DNA from: Haemophilus haemolyticus_L
GTDB lineage: Bacteria; Pseudomonadota; Gammaproteobacteria; Enterobacterales; Pasteurellaceae
Direction of reading: 5' to 3'
Assembly (NCBI RefSeq): GCF_003490595.1
Contig: NZ_QQGY01000013.1
Span: 1-35,242, forward strand
Length of the DNA: 35,242 bases
The notes below the pieces were generated by a model that searched no databases, was not told the DNA's origin, and saw only the letters and a list, made by a program, of their open reading frames with translations. The first letter of the stretch is position 1. Each line of letters starts with the position of its first letter. The translations under genes were made by a program, and so were the position numbers. This document shows positions 25,295 through 33,910 of the stretch, piece after piece.

Positions 25295-27187
25295 TTAATC
25301 CTTATATAACACATCTACAATTTCTGTTGTTGGATTAAAACCTGTAGACGCATTTAACAATATCTCACGAATAGATATATAATCCCCATTCTTACAAGCT
25401 TGCTCTAATTGAGCTAATACGCTTGATAGCTGATCAAATGGCAAATAATATTCTTCTGCAGTCATAATTCGTGAATGTTCAGTCTTATGAACATTATCTC
25501 CACCAATTAACAATTCTTCATACAGCTTCTCTCCTGGACGCAACCCAGTATAAGTAATTTCAATATCGCCTTTCAGATTGGTTTCATCCTTAACCGAGAG
25601 CCCTGATAATTGAATTAAGTTTTTAGCTAAATCCACTATTTTAACTGCCTCCCCCATATCTAAAATGAAAACATCGCCACCTTTTGCCATTGCTCCAGCC
25701 TGAATAACAAGCTGGGCTGCTTCAGGAATAGTCATAAAATAGCGAATAATATCAGGATGTGTAACAGTAATTGGTCCGCCTTTTAGAATCTGTTTTCGAA
25801 ATAGCGGAATAACAGACCCTGAAGATCCTAATACATTACCGAAACGAACCATACTAAAGCAGGTTTGAGAATTTTTAAGCTGTTCAGAAAGTGCCTGCAA
25901 ACAAAGCTCCGCCATACGCTTACTCGCTCCCATTGTATTTGTTGGACGAACAGCTTTATCAGTTGAAATGAGAACAAAAGATTTAACGTTATGATCAGCC
26001 GCACATTTTGCAACATTATATGTACCGAAAATATTATTCCGAATACCTTCAATGATATTGTATTCCACTAAAGGAACATGTTTATAAGCTGCCGCATGAT
26101 AAATCGTATCAACATTAAAATGATCTAAAACTCGATCTAAACGCTCAATATCTTGAACATTGCCCAAAATAGGATGAATTTTTATGCTTAAATTATTTCT
26201 CTTTACCACCTCAAGTAATTCCTGATGAATGGAATAAAGCGAAAATTCGGAAAGCTCAAATAGTATTAATGTGTTCGGGTGATTTAAAATAATCTGACGA
26301 CATAATTCAGAACCAATAGACCCTCCAGCTCCAGTTACCATTACTGTTTTATCAAAAATATTTTTTTGTAATAACTCTTTGTTTGGTAAAACAGGCTCAC
26401 GACCTAATAAATCTTCGATTTTCACTTCACGTAATTCATCAATCTTAGCGTGACCTTGTAAAATCTCTTCCATATCAGGAATAGTTCTTACCTTAATTTT
26501 CAAAGGAATTAAACTATCAATGATCGATTTACGTTCACCGCGAGAGGCACTAGGTATAGCTAATAAAATAACTTTAATATTATATTTTTGAACAAGTTTT
26601 GAAATATCATTTGGCGAAAATATTTTATTTCCTAAAAGATAATTGCCATGTAGCTTAGTGTTATCATCAATAAATCCGCGAATGCGATAGCGATAAGTAT
26701 GTTTAAGTAACACTGCCAGTTGATGCCCTGTTGTACCAGCACCGTAAATCAAGACTGATTCATTGTCTTTATCTAAAATTAAACTAATATAATAGCGAAC
26801 CAACATTCTTGCACTACCACATAGCAAGAACACATAGGAAAAATAAATAATAGGAACAGTTCTAGGTATATCTGAACCAATGAAGAAAGAAAAGAAAATA
26901 AGGCTAACTGCTGAAACAAAAGCGCCACCAGCCACCATTGCTAAAGCCTTAAAAGAAATGTAACGCAGTACTGCTCGATACAGCCCTAATTCGATAAAAG
27001 TAAAAAGAGTTATAAGTATTGTACATAGTAACGTCATCCAGATTTTAGTGTTATCAAAAGCTACAATCCCGCCCAATCGAGTCCAATACGCAAGGAAAAA
27101 GGCGGAAATAAGCAAGATAATATCAATAAAAAGACTTATAACTCTTTTCGTTGTTCTTGACATTCCGAATATAAACGAATACATCAT
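25295..27187 (-). CDS. FlaA1/CapD-type UDP-sugar 4,6-dehydratase (WbgZ/WbpM/PglF-like)
   Basis: About 630 aa from the ATG at 27187, preferred over an upstream TTG because AAGGA lies 7 nt before it. Four N-terminal membrane helices (to about residue 135) are followed by a first nucleotide-binding fold (YGAGTTG, 148-154) and the catalytic Rossmann domain (VTGAGGSIGSE from about 284). The active site shows STDK (408-411) and TMGASK with Met in place of the usual Tyr (Met419, Lys423). This is the signature of membrane 4,6-dehydratases that convert UDP-GlcNAc to the 4-keto-6-deoxy sugar. It lies directly after the aminotransferase and sugar-transferase genes, the order seen in S. sonnei wbgXYZ. 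The exact sugar stereochemistry cannot be read from sequence. Confidence 0.9.
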   Translation of the reverse strand: MMYSFIFGMSRTTKRVISLFIDIILLISAFFLAYWTRLGGIVAFDNTKIWMTLLCTILITLFTFIELGLYRAVLRYISFKALAMVAGGAFVSAVSLIFFSFFIGSDIPRTVPIIYFSYVFLLCGSARMLVRYYISLILDKDNESVLIYGAGTTGHQLAVLLKHTYRYRIRGFIDDNTKLHGNYLLGNKIFSPNDISKLVQKYNIKVILLAIPSASRGERKSIIDSLIPLKIKVRTIPDMEEILQGHAKIDELREVKIEDLLGREPVLPNKELLQKNIFDKTVMVTGAGGSIGSELCRQIILNHPNTLILFELSEFSLYSIHQELLEVVKRNNLSIKIHPILGNVQDIERLDRVLDHFNVDTIYHAAAYKHVPLVEYNIIEGIRNNIFGTYNVAKCAADHNVKSFVLISTDKAVRPTNTMGASKRMAELCLQALSEQLKNSQTCFSMVRFGNVLGSSGSVIPLFRKQILKGGPITVTHPDIIRYFMTIPEAAQLVIQAGAMAKGGDVFILDMGEAVKIVDLAKNLIQLSGLSVKDETNLKGDIEITYTGLRPGEKLYEELLIGGDNVHKTEHSRIMTAEEYYLPFDQLSSVLAQLEQACKNGDYISIREILLNASTGFNPTTEIVDVLYKD

Positions 27188-27221
27188 AGTAACATCCTTA
27201 AAAGACAACCTAAATAATTAT

Positions 27222-27833
27222 CTATCGTACAATTTTCGATACTGTTAACAATATAATCTTAAAATATTCAAATAAATTTTTATTCTGAATATACTTCATA
27301 TTATATTTAATCTTCTCAGGCATGATCTCTTCAATATAAGTCTTTTCAGGATCATTAGACTTCCCTAAAAGTTCATTTTCATCCATATACTCAATAGAAG
27401 CATAATCAGTAATCCCTGGCTTTACAGAAAGTACTTTCTGTTGTTCATCAGTATAAAGTTCAACATATTTTCTTACTTCTGGACGAGGACCAACTAAACT
27501 CATATCACCAAGCAGTATATTAATCAGCTGCGGTAACTCGTCAAGTTTATATTTACGAATAAAATAACCTGAACGGGTAATTCTAGGATCTCGACCACCT
27601 ACAGTGATTAACCCCTTTTTATCAGCATCAACCACCATTGAGCGAAACTTAAACAGAGCAAAATCAATACTATTCTGTCCAACTCGAACTTGCTTATAAA
27701 AAACAGGACCTTTTGAATCAATCTTAATCCAAATAGCTAATATAATGAAAATAGGGGCTAGAACAACTAGCCCAACTAAACTTAAAATAAAATCAAAAAA
27801 ACGAATCACTTTACTTAACCTTATTATAGGCAT
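27222..27833 (-). CDS. Small phosphoglycosyltransferase (PglC/WbgY-like) priming Und-P
   Basis: A 203-aa monotopic bacterial sugar transferase that moves a sugar-1-phosphate from a UDP-sugar onto undecaprenyl phosphate, starting repeat-unit assembly. One N-terminal re-entrant hydrophobic helix (about 10-37) is followed by KGPVFYKQVRVG, FRSM, the catalytic Asp98-Glu99 in KLDELPQL, and DMSLVGPRPE. It is the small form, without the long membrane domain of WbaP enzymes, which usually handle hexoses. The annotated ATG overlaps the aminotransferase by 23 bp. A GTG at 27809, with AAGG before it and the typical family N-terminus MIRFFDFILS, is an equally good start (195 aa). Confidence 0.9.
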   Translation of the reverse strand: MPIIRLSKVIRFFDFILSLVGLVVLAPIFIILAIWIKIDSKGPVFYKQVRVGQNSIDFALFKFRSMVVDADKKGLITVGGRDPRITRSGYFIRKYKLDELPQLINILLGDMSLVGPRPEVRKYVELYTDEQQKVLSVKPGITDYASIEYMDENELLGKSNDPEKTYIEEIMPEKIKYNMKYIQNKNLFEYFKIILLTVSKIVR

Positions 27834-29022
27834 TCACAACAGTATCAATTACAAATTTCACTTGCTCATCTGTTAATTGAGGATAGATAGGAAGAGAAAT
27901 CTCACACTTATAGTTATTATATGCCTGCGGATAATCTTCAATTCTATACCCTAAGTTCTTAAATAAAGTAAGCATTGGCATTGGGATAAAGTGAACATTT
28001 ACAGCTACTTCACTCTTAGCAATTTCATCAATCATCGCATCTCGTTGCGCTTCAGTAAAATCTTTAATACGTAGCGCATACAAATGATACGATGTTTCTT
28101 TTTCATCTTGTTTTGATGGCGGCAAAATTGCCCAATCATATTGTTTAAATGCTTCGCCATAAGTATCAAAAACACGTTTACGTTCTTTCAATAAATCTTC
28201 GTAAATACGAATTTGTGCTAAGCCGATCGCTGCATTCACATCTGCCATATTAATTTTCATACCTAGGCCAGTAATATCGTATCGCCAACCACCGGCCTTA
28301 CTCTTAGAGAAAGCATCTTTAGTTTGACAGTTTAATGCCATTTGGCGAAGCTCACCATAGAGTTTAGCATTATCAAAAGGTGCAGGTAAGTTAATACAAA
28401 TTGCACCACCTTCAGCTGTTGTAACATTTTTTACAGCATGCAATGAGAAAATAGCAATGTCTGTTTCACTTCCTGTTCTCATGCCCTTTTTGTACCAAGC
28501 ACCTAAAGAGTGTGCTGCATCATTCAATACTAAAATACGACCAAGTTTTTCTTGATTCTCGCTTTCAGCCTTAAAGAGCGGTCGAATTTCTGAAGATTTT
28601 ACCAAATCCATAATTTCGTCATAATCGCAAGGGAACCCAGCAATATCAACAGGCATAATAGCTTTCGTTCTTGGTGTAATTGCTTTTTTAATCGCATCCA
28701 AAGAAATATTAAAATCTTCTGAAGTATCTACCATTACTGGTTTAGCTCCCGCATGCAATACCGCTAAAGCTGTTGCACTATAAGTATAAGCAGGTACAAT
28801 CACCTCATCACCTTCTTTTACGCCGAACCAACGAAGCATCATAATCGCTGCAGAAGTCCAAGAGTTTACACAAAGCACTTCTTTGGCCCCCGAGAATTGT
28901 TTAATTTCTTCTTCTAACGCTTTAACTTTAGGCCCCGTGGTAATCCAGCCAGAACGTAAAGAATCTACAACTTCATTAATTACATCTTCATTAACATATG
29001 GAGGAGAAAATGGAATTTTCAT
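27811..29022 (-). CDS. DegT/DnrJ PLP aminotransferase (WbgX/WcfR-like), nucleotide sugar
   Basis: A 403-aa aminotransferase that puts a 4-amino group on a UDP-4-keto-6-deoxy sugar, with glutamate as the usual donor. The PLP Lys198 is in SLHAVKNVTTAEGG, Asp168 in LNDAAHSLG binds the cofactor ring, and NSWTSAAIMM lies near 53-62. It is longer than typical PglE or ArnB proteins (about 380 aa). It carries a charged insert near 143-160 (SSEIRPLFKAESENQEK). This length and the neighbours recall WbgX of S. sonnei and WcfR of Bacteroides, which make AATGal (FucNAc4N). That comparison is from memory. AGGA lies 7 nt before the ATG, 13 bp after the GT2 gene. Confidence 0.88.
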   Translation of the reverse strand: MKIPFSPPYVNEDVINEVVDSLRSGWITTGPKVKALEEEIKQFSGAKEVLCVNSWTSAAIMMLRWFGVKEGDEVIVPAYTYSATALAVLHAGAKPVMVDTSEDFNISLDAIKKAITPRTKAIMPVDIAGFPCDYDEIMDLVKSSEIRPLFKAESENQEKLGRILVLNDAAHSLGAWYKKGMRTGSETDIAIFSLHAVKNVTTAEGGAICINLPAPFDNAKLYGELRQMALNCQTKDAFSKSKAGGWRYDITGLGMKINMADVNAAIGLAQIRIYEDLLKERKRVFDTYGEAFKQYDWAILPPSKQDEKETSYHLYALRIKDFTEAQRDAMIDEIAKSEVAVNVHFIPMPMLTLFKNLGYRIEDYPQAYNNYKCEISLPIYPQLTDEQVKFVIDTVVNAYNKVK

Positions 29023-29035
29023 GTTTTTATCCTTT

Positions 29036-29848
29036 CTATCTAAATAATTTATATAATAATTTTTTCACAAAACTTGGAGAAATAGACATCAAAAAATAAG
29101 CAATTGCGTAGATATCTGCTTTAATACCATAATTTAAATCTCTATTTATATAAAATAGACGGAATTTTAGTAGCCCAATTGTTTTTTTCCAATTTGCTCT
29201 GCGCTTATAAAAATCGGAACTGCGTCTGAATTTCAAGCCAATATAGTCTATATTAGCTAACTTACAGTTATTTAGAAAACCTTGATACCATAATAAAGTA
29301 TCTTCCGCTAAAACAACTTCCTTACTATACCTTCCAGCTTTATCAAAAAAAGTCTTCCTGAACATAGCTGTTGGATGAGCTATTGGATCTCGTTTTTCAA
29401 AAAATTGATATAACTCGTTATGAAGAAGAGGATATTCTACTGTATCATTGATAACACAATCATTTTCATCAATTTCACAAATCCAGCAACCAACCGCATC
29501 AACATCTACATGCTGTTGTAAGAACTCAAGCTGTACTTTAAAACGGTCTCTTTCAGCTATATCATCCGTATCCATTCTAGCAATAAAATTGCCCTTAGCG
29601 ACCTTCAACCCTTCATTTAATGCTAAAGCAAGCCCCATATTTTTAGGTAATGGAACAGATACTAACTTAGTTCCTATTTTTTCTTTCCAGTAGTTAATTG
29701 CTGAATACAAATGATCTGATAAGACGCCATCTTCAACCAAAATAATTTCATCGGGCCTTAAAGTTTGGTTAGTCCATATACTTTCCATGGTTTTATGGAA
29801 ATATTCTGCCTTCTCTTTATGATAAATAGACATTAACACTGAAACCAT
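29036..29848 (-). CDS. Family 2 glycosyltransferase (AmsE-like)
   Basis: A 270-aa GT-A fold transferase with MVSVLMSIYHKEKAEYFHKTMESIWTNQT at the start, ILVEDG and the metal-binding MDTDD near residue 93. It resembles the AmsE/WfgD group, which add hexoses to lipid-linked repeat units. Only this and the GT52 gene are classical glycosyltransferases in the cluster, so with the phosphoglycosyltransferase the locus encodes only three sugar-adding steps. AAGAGGG precedes the ATG. Confidence 0.88.
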   Translation of the reverse strand: MVSVLMSIYHKEKAEYFHKTMESIWTNQTLRPDEIILVEDGVLSDHLYSAINYWKEKIGTKLVSVPLPKNMGLALALNEGLKVAKGNFIARMDTDDIAERDRFKVQLEFLQQHVDVDAVGCWICEIDENDCVINDTVEYPLLHNELYQFFEKRDPIAHPTAMFRKTFFDKAGRYSKEVVLAEDTLLWYQGFLNNCKLANIDYIGLKFRRSSDFYKRRANWKKTIGLLKFRLFYINRDLNYGIKADIYAIAYFLMSISPSFVKKLLYKLFR

Positions 29849-29865
29849 GATTAAATCCCTCTTGT

Positions 29866-30957
29866 TTAATAATTTCTATCAAAAATCGATTGATATGGAG
29901 CAGAATCATAGTAAGTTTCAAAGAAAACAAAGTACTCATACATAATAAAATTCAATAAAAAATAAAAAAACAGAATTAAATATTTATATTTATAACTACT
30001 CTTCAAAAGCAAATTAACAGAAAATATATTAGACAACATAAATAACAACACAACCCTATGAAAAATATAAAAATTAAAAGATATAGCAATCGAAACAACA
30101 AGAAGTGAGTTAAGAATCATTAATGTATTATACCATTTAATATCTTTAAAATACTTCTTATCTAAAAAAAATAAATAAAATACAACAAATGACTTTATAA
30201 ACCACCTAACTATATTACTAATTGTTGTATGCAATCCATTATAATGATCACTATATAAATAAGAATTAAACTTAGAAAATGAAAGAATATCAAATTTTAC
30301 AAAAAAATCTCGCAAATCAAATGAAAAAAAGAATACAAAAATTAAAAAAACCAAAAGAGAATAATAAGCCTTGTATTTAATATAACCCAATAAAAAAATA
30401 GCAGGTATAAGTAATAACGTTGATGAGTGAAACAAAGAGGAAATCAATATCCAGGATAAGCATTTAATTTTCTTAAAATTACTAAAATACTCACTAACTC
30501 CATACACTGCTACACACATAGCAAGAAGCTGCCTAATTTGAGTAAATGAAGAAAAATAAAAAACTAATACATACGTTAAAATCACTAAAACCTTTACATT
30601 TAAATTAGATTCTTTATAGGAATAAATAAAAAATAATGTAAGAAATCCGACTACAAAAAAAACAAACTGCTCATCCAACTGGAGATATTTTATAATTTTA
30701 TTGATAAAATAATACCCCCATTCAACAGAATATCCTGATTGATATTCATCTAAATTATAAAATATCCATACATAATTTTCATAATCAGCGCCAACTTTGT
30801 ATCTCAACCCTAATACAGCAATAAGAATAGCAAAACTAGACACATAAAATATATAAAACCTCACTATCTTTGGATAGGTTTTATCAGTTATAAAATAAAA
30901 TAAAAAAGGCATAAATACCAAATTATAAATTATGTATGTAGAAATATATCCATCCAT
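29866..30957 (-). CDS. wzy: EpsG-family O-unit polymerase (Wzy)
   Basis: A 363-aa protein that is almost all hydrophobic, with roughly ten membrane helices. The EpsG signature GLRYKVGADYENYVWIF lies near residues 50-66, and FTQIRQLLAMCVAVYG near 139-154. Such proteins polymerise flipped lipid-linked units in the inner membrane. The ATG overlaps the stop of the sialyltransferase gene by one base (TAATG). The gene is strikingly AT-rich compared with flanking housekeeping genes, common for imported wzy alleles. Confidence 0.85.
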   Translation of the reverse strand: MDGYISTYIIYNLVFMPFLFYFITDKTYPKIVRFYIFYVSSFAILIAVLGLRYKVGADYENYVWIFYNLDEYQSGYSVEWGYYFINKIIKYLQLDEQFVFFVVGFLTLFFIYSYKESNLNVKVLVILTYVLVFYFSSFTQIRQLLAMCVAVYGVSEYFSNFKKIKCLSWILISSLFHSSTLLLIPAIFLLGYIKYKAYYSLLVFLIFVFFFSFDLRDFFVKFDILSFSKFNSYLYSDHYNGLHTTISNIVRWFIKSFVVFYLFFLDKKYFKDIKWYNTLMILNSLLVVSIAISFNFYIFHRVVLLFMLSNIFSVNLLLKSSYKYKYLILFFYFLLNFIMYEYFVFFETYYDSAPYQSIFDRNY

Positions 30958-31901
30958 TATATCTCAAGAACCTCTACACCTAACCGTTTGAATAAATCAT
31001 AACTTTCATTAACAACTTTTATAGGGATTATCAAATCATCCAATTCTTTTGGTAATATCGATATTAACTTCACACTCGATACATTTAACAGATTTAATAT
31101 TGCCCCACTATAAAAAGTATAAATTATACATTTCTTATTATTAAACTCTTTGGCAAACAATTCCTCAAAAACTAACTTTGACTCAACATATGTAACATTA
31201 TCAACTCTGTAATCTTCTCTAGGATGAGGGATATAAAAATCAATATCTAACTTCTTAACTATTTTTTCGATGAAATCCTTATTTCTAATAGAGGAATTAT
31301 AAAATGGCTGCCCTAAAAAAACTTTTATTATCTTCTCATCAGATCTTACATTATCATAATTTTCCGTATTAAATATTGATACAACTTTTGTTTTATTGAT
31401 AATGTTACTAATATTAGGATAAATAGTATAATGCAACAAACTTTTTTCCTTAACTGTATTCATTGTCGTTTTTATCTTTAATGCAGTCCTAAGAATTTTA
31501 GTTCTATTTCTAACACTTCTACTATAAAATGCACTAGTCTTTATAATGTTTGCCGTACCATCATCAAAAGTATACAAATCTATATGTCCCATAGAATCGA
31601 TTAACAAGTGAATCAATTCATCATTAATATTTGATAAATATATTGAATTAATCCTTTGTTTAAAAAATAAAAAAATCTTAAGTTTTAAGAAGGAAATTCC
31701 CCAAGATAAAACTGTTTGCTTACGATATATAAAAAAGGCATCACTCGTTACTTCTTTAAGTAAAGAATAATAATATTCATATTTTTCATTTTTAACTGGA
31801 GATAACATGACGCCATAAAATTTCTCTTTCCTACCATTAGATAAAATTATTTCCTTAGCAATCAATACTTGTAATGGTGTGCAACATATAATTAAATTCA
31901 T
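30957..31901 (-). CDS. GT52 sialyltransferase (Lst/SiaA-like)
   Basis: A 314-aa GT-B-type CMP-sialic acid transferase family member. It matches Neisseria Lst in order and spacing: MNLIICCTPLQVLIAKEII at the N-terminus, KNEKYEYYYSLL, FDDGTANII (from residue 112), the nucleotide-binding YIPHPRED, and IYTFYSGAIL near the end. Rd carries a GT52 enzyme, SiaA (recalled as HI0871), in the same locus. Haemophilus takes Neu5Ac from the host, which this enzyme would add to the repeat unit. Acceptor and linkage cannot be read from sequence. Some GT52 members transfer other sugars, so sialic acid is likely but not certain. Confidence 0.85.
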   Translation of the reverse strand: MNLIICCTPLQVLIAKEIILSNGRKEKFYGVMLSPVKNEKYEYYYSLLKEVTSDAFFIYRKQTVLSWGISFLKLKIFLFFKQRINSIYLSNINDELIHLLIDSMGHIDLYTFDDGTANIIKTSAFYSRSVRNRTKILRTALKIKTTMNTVKEKSLLHYTIYPNISNIINKTKVVSIFNTENYDNVRSDEKIIKVFLGQPFYNSSIRNKDFIEKIVKKLDIDFYIPHPREDYRVDNVTYVESKLVFEELFAKEFNNKKCIIYTFYSGAILNLLNVSSVKLISILPKELDDLIIPIKVVNESYDLFKRLGVEVLEI

Positions 31902-31905
31902 ATTT

Positions 31906-33099
31906 TTATTTAACTCTCGATGTCATGACATATAAAAAAGGAAGTATAACACCTGCTCCTAATATGCTAGCAAAGGGGACATATTCAACCCCAAATTGCA
32001 TAAAGATCGACAACCCTCCTAAATACAGTATTGTAGAAAGGATTGAGCATAATGATATCCATTTATTCTTTCCGTAAAAGAAAAGGTAATTTACTAAAAT
32101 CAGGTAAGGTACCGAGAACATTGTGGCAATAAGAAACATACTAATATAGTACTTTGTTCCCCAAAACTGTTCCCCTAAAACAAAAATCACAAATTCCTCT
32201 GGAATTGCCCACATAATAATAGAAGGAATAGGAATTAAAAGTAATGAAAGCAATGTTAGTTGGTGTACTTTCTGTAAAGTAATCTTCTTTTGTTTTAATG
32301 CTTCATAAAAATAAGGTATTGCAGCCTTATTTATTGCTTGAATAATGACTGCAAGGACCAATGCAATTTGAGCCCCCATAGCATAAAGACCTAATTCAGA
32401 TTCAGTAAATTTATTATAAATAAATACTCGATCTAATTGACCTTTTATAAACATACTGATCTGATGAAAAGCTAAGGGAATACCAAATCCTAGAAAATAT
32501 AGAAAACCTTTTTGATACTCTGCTATATTAAAAGACTTTCTTCTATGCTCCCTAAAATAGGAAAAATAAACCAATATAAATATTATTAAGTTACCTAAGA
32601 ATAGAGCAAGAAATCGCTTGCCAACAAGATCACTGTGAGAGAACTCCAAAAATAATACTGTTAATAATGTTGTCAACAATGCACTTCCAATTTGAATTAA
32701 AGTATACGAGATTGCCTTTTTCTGACACTGTTTTATACATAATTGAACTGTTAAGAAAGTTTGGAAAATTGAGATCAGAATTAAGTATGCTAAAATTTCA
32801 GAATGAAAAAAATAGCAAAATAACAACCCTACGGAACCTACAAGTAAAGCATAAGCATATCCTGAAAATAAGATCAAATTTATAGATCGCTTTCCATAGA
32901 AATAAAAGTACCTTGTAACAGCACCTTCTTGACTGAAACTAATAATAATAATAACTAAAGATAATATTGTTTGATAATAGGATAATTCCCCAAAGCCGTT
33001 TACACCTAACTTTCTAGACAAATAAGGTAACAGTAAAAATGGGAAAATTTTAGCAACTATCTCACCTATTAAGTAAATAACACTATCTTTTAAGATCAT
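31906..33099 (-). CDS. wzx: Wzx O-unit flippase (MATE-like polysaccharide exporter)
   Basis: A 397-aa polytopic membrane protein with the MOP-superfamily pattern: VIYLIGEIVAKIFPFLLLPYLSRKLGVNGFGELSYYQT at the N-terminus and repeated long hydrophobic segments, about 12 in all. It would flip undecaprenyl-linked units to the periplasm. It sits 6 bp after the acetyltransferase gene and 4 bp before the sialyltransferase. It corresponds to the flippase position (recalled as HI0867) of the hmg locus. AT content is high. Confidence 0.88.
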   Translation of the reverse strand: MILKDSVIYLIGEIVAKIFPFLLLPYLSRKLGVNGFGELSYYQTILSLVIIIISFSQEGAVTRYFYFYGKRSINLILFSGYAYALLVGSVGLLFCYFFHSEILAYLILISIFQTFLTVQLCIKQCQKKAISYTLIQIGSALLTTLLTVLFLEFSHSDLVGKRFLALFLGNLIIFILVYFSYFREHRRKSFNIAEYQKGFLYFLGFGIPLAFHQISMFIKGQLDRVFIYNKFTESELGLYAMGAQIALVLAVIIQAINKAAIPYFYEALKQKKITLQKVHQLTLLSLLLIPIPSIIMWAIPEEFVIFVLGEQFWGTKYYISMFLIATMFSVPYLILVNYLFFYGKNKWISLCSILSTILYLGGLSIFMQFGVEYVPFASILGAGVILPFLYVMTSRVK

Positions 33100-33105
33100 A
33101 AATTA

Positions 33106-33606
33106 TCATTTATAAATGAATGTATTAAAACCAACAACTGTTGTATCATCAGGAACATCTTTTGTAACTACAGCATTAGCGCCTATTATGCAATTTTTAC
33201 CAATAGTAACATCACCTAAAATCTTTGCCCCACATCCAATAATTGTATTTTCACCTACTACTTGATTACAAGGAATACCTCTTTTTTCTTTTTCGTCAAA
33301 TCTTAATGCACCGAAAGTAACATTCTGATGGATAATAACTCCATCAGCTAGCACTGCTCCACCACCAATGACAATTCCTGTAGGATGGCGAAAAATAACT
33401 TTTCCTAATTGACAACCAGGCGTAATATCACAAGCAAATTTACGAAATATTTTTTTATGCAATAAAAAAATAAAAAACTTATTAATATTACAAAGAACTT
33501 TATTATTTCTATATTTTTCTACATTTTTATTAAAGCGATTCATTAACGTAATCAAAGAAACAAGTTCCTCATTTAATGATTTTAGGAAAAATTTATGTAA
33601 TTTCAT
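33106..33606 (-). CDS. CysE/WcaB-type left-handed beta-helix O-acetyltransferase
   Basis: A 166-aa hexapeptide-repeat acyltransferase resembling serine acetyltransferase but lacking most of its N-terminal domain. HPTGIVIGGGAV (His74) and IIHQNVTFGA (His93) mark the active site. Repeats follow to the KILGDVTIGKNCIIGANAVVTKDV end. In a polysaccharide cluster it most likely O-acetylates the repeat unit. It could also N-acetylate the amino sugar, but it does not look like PglD. Its ATG overlaps the stop of the upstream epimerase remnant by one base (TAATG), a relic of coupling to a gene now broken. The residual ribosome context may limit its expression. Confidence 0.85.
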   Translation of the reverse strand: MKLHKFFLKSLNEELVSLITLMNRFNKNVEKYRNNKVLCNINKFFIFLLHKKIFRKFACDITPGCQLGKVIFRHPTGIVIGGGAVLADGVIIHQNVTFGALRFDEKEKRGIPCNQVVGENTIIGCGAKILGDVTIGKNCIIGANAVVTKDVPDDTTVVGFNTFIYK

Positions 33607-33787
33607 TATTGATTCTCTAAATCATAAAACCCTTTTGGTTTATATTTATTCTCATCAGCTAAAAACTGCTTAATTATCTCATAAGCCTTTTCTGCTGAGT
33701 TTCCCTGATAATAAGGGTTCACCATTTCAGACAAGCGTTTTTGGAAATCATTAGATAATAAATATTTAACACTTTTTCAATACATTA
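33606..33787 (-). pseudogene. 3' remnant of a NeuC/LegG-like UDP-sugar 2-epimerase
   Basis: A minus-strand open stretch of 56 codons (33776-33609) has no start and ends in TAA at 33608-33606. It reads KYLLSNDFQKRLSEMVNPYY, then QGNSAEKAYEII and KGFYDL, which resembles the C-terminal end of hydrolysing UDP-GlcNAc-type 2-epimerases (usually about 380 aa). Upstream an A-tract break joins it to IEK in another frame, and further codons are closed by stops. About 320 residues are missing. Together with the 33788-33910 spacer, in which I see nothing else, this fills the 300-bp gap between wzz and the acetyltransferase gene. Confidence 0.6.
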
Positions 33788-33910
33788 TTGATTAATCGTA
33801 ACATCATAACTTACTCTCTAAGCACGCATTCTTTCTTCTTAATGTTTACAAAATTATTGCTTGTAGAAATATTTAAGATGCATCAAGTACATCTCATGAA
33901 ATACGTTTTT

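Noticed and set aside
27188..27208. TTG start of the dehydratase
   Set aside because: The AAGGA ribosome site lies inside this extension and serves the ATG at 27187.
33776..33840. Short frame MMLRLINNVLKKC in front of the epimerase remnant
   Set aside because: Thirteen codons with no conserved look and closed by a stop; treated as decayed spacer.
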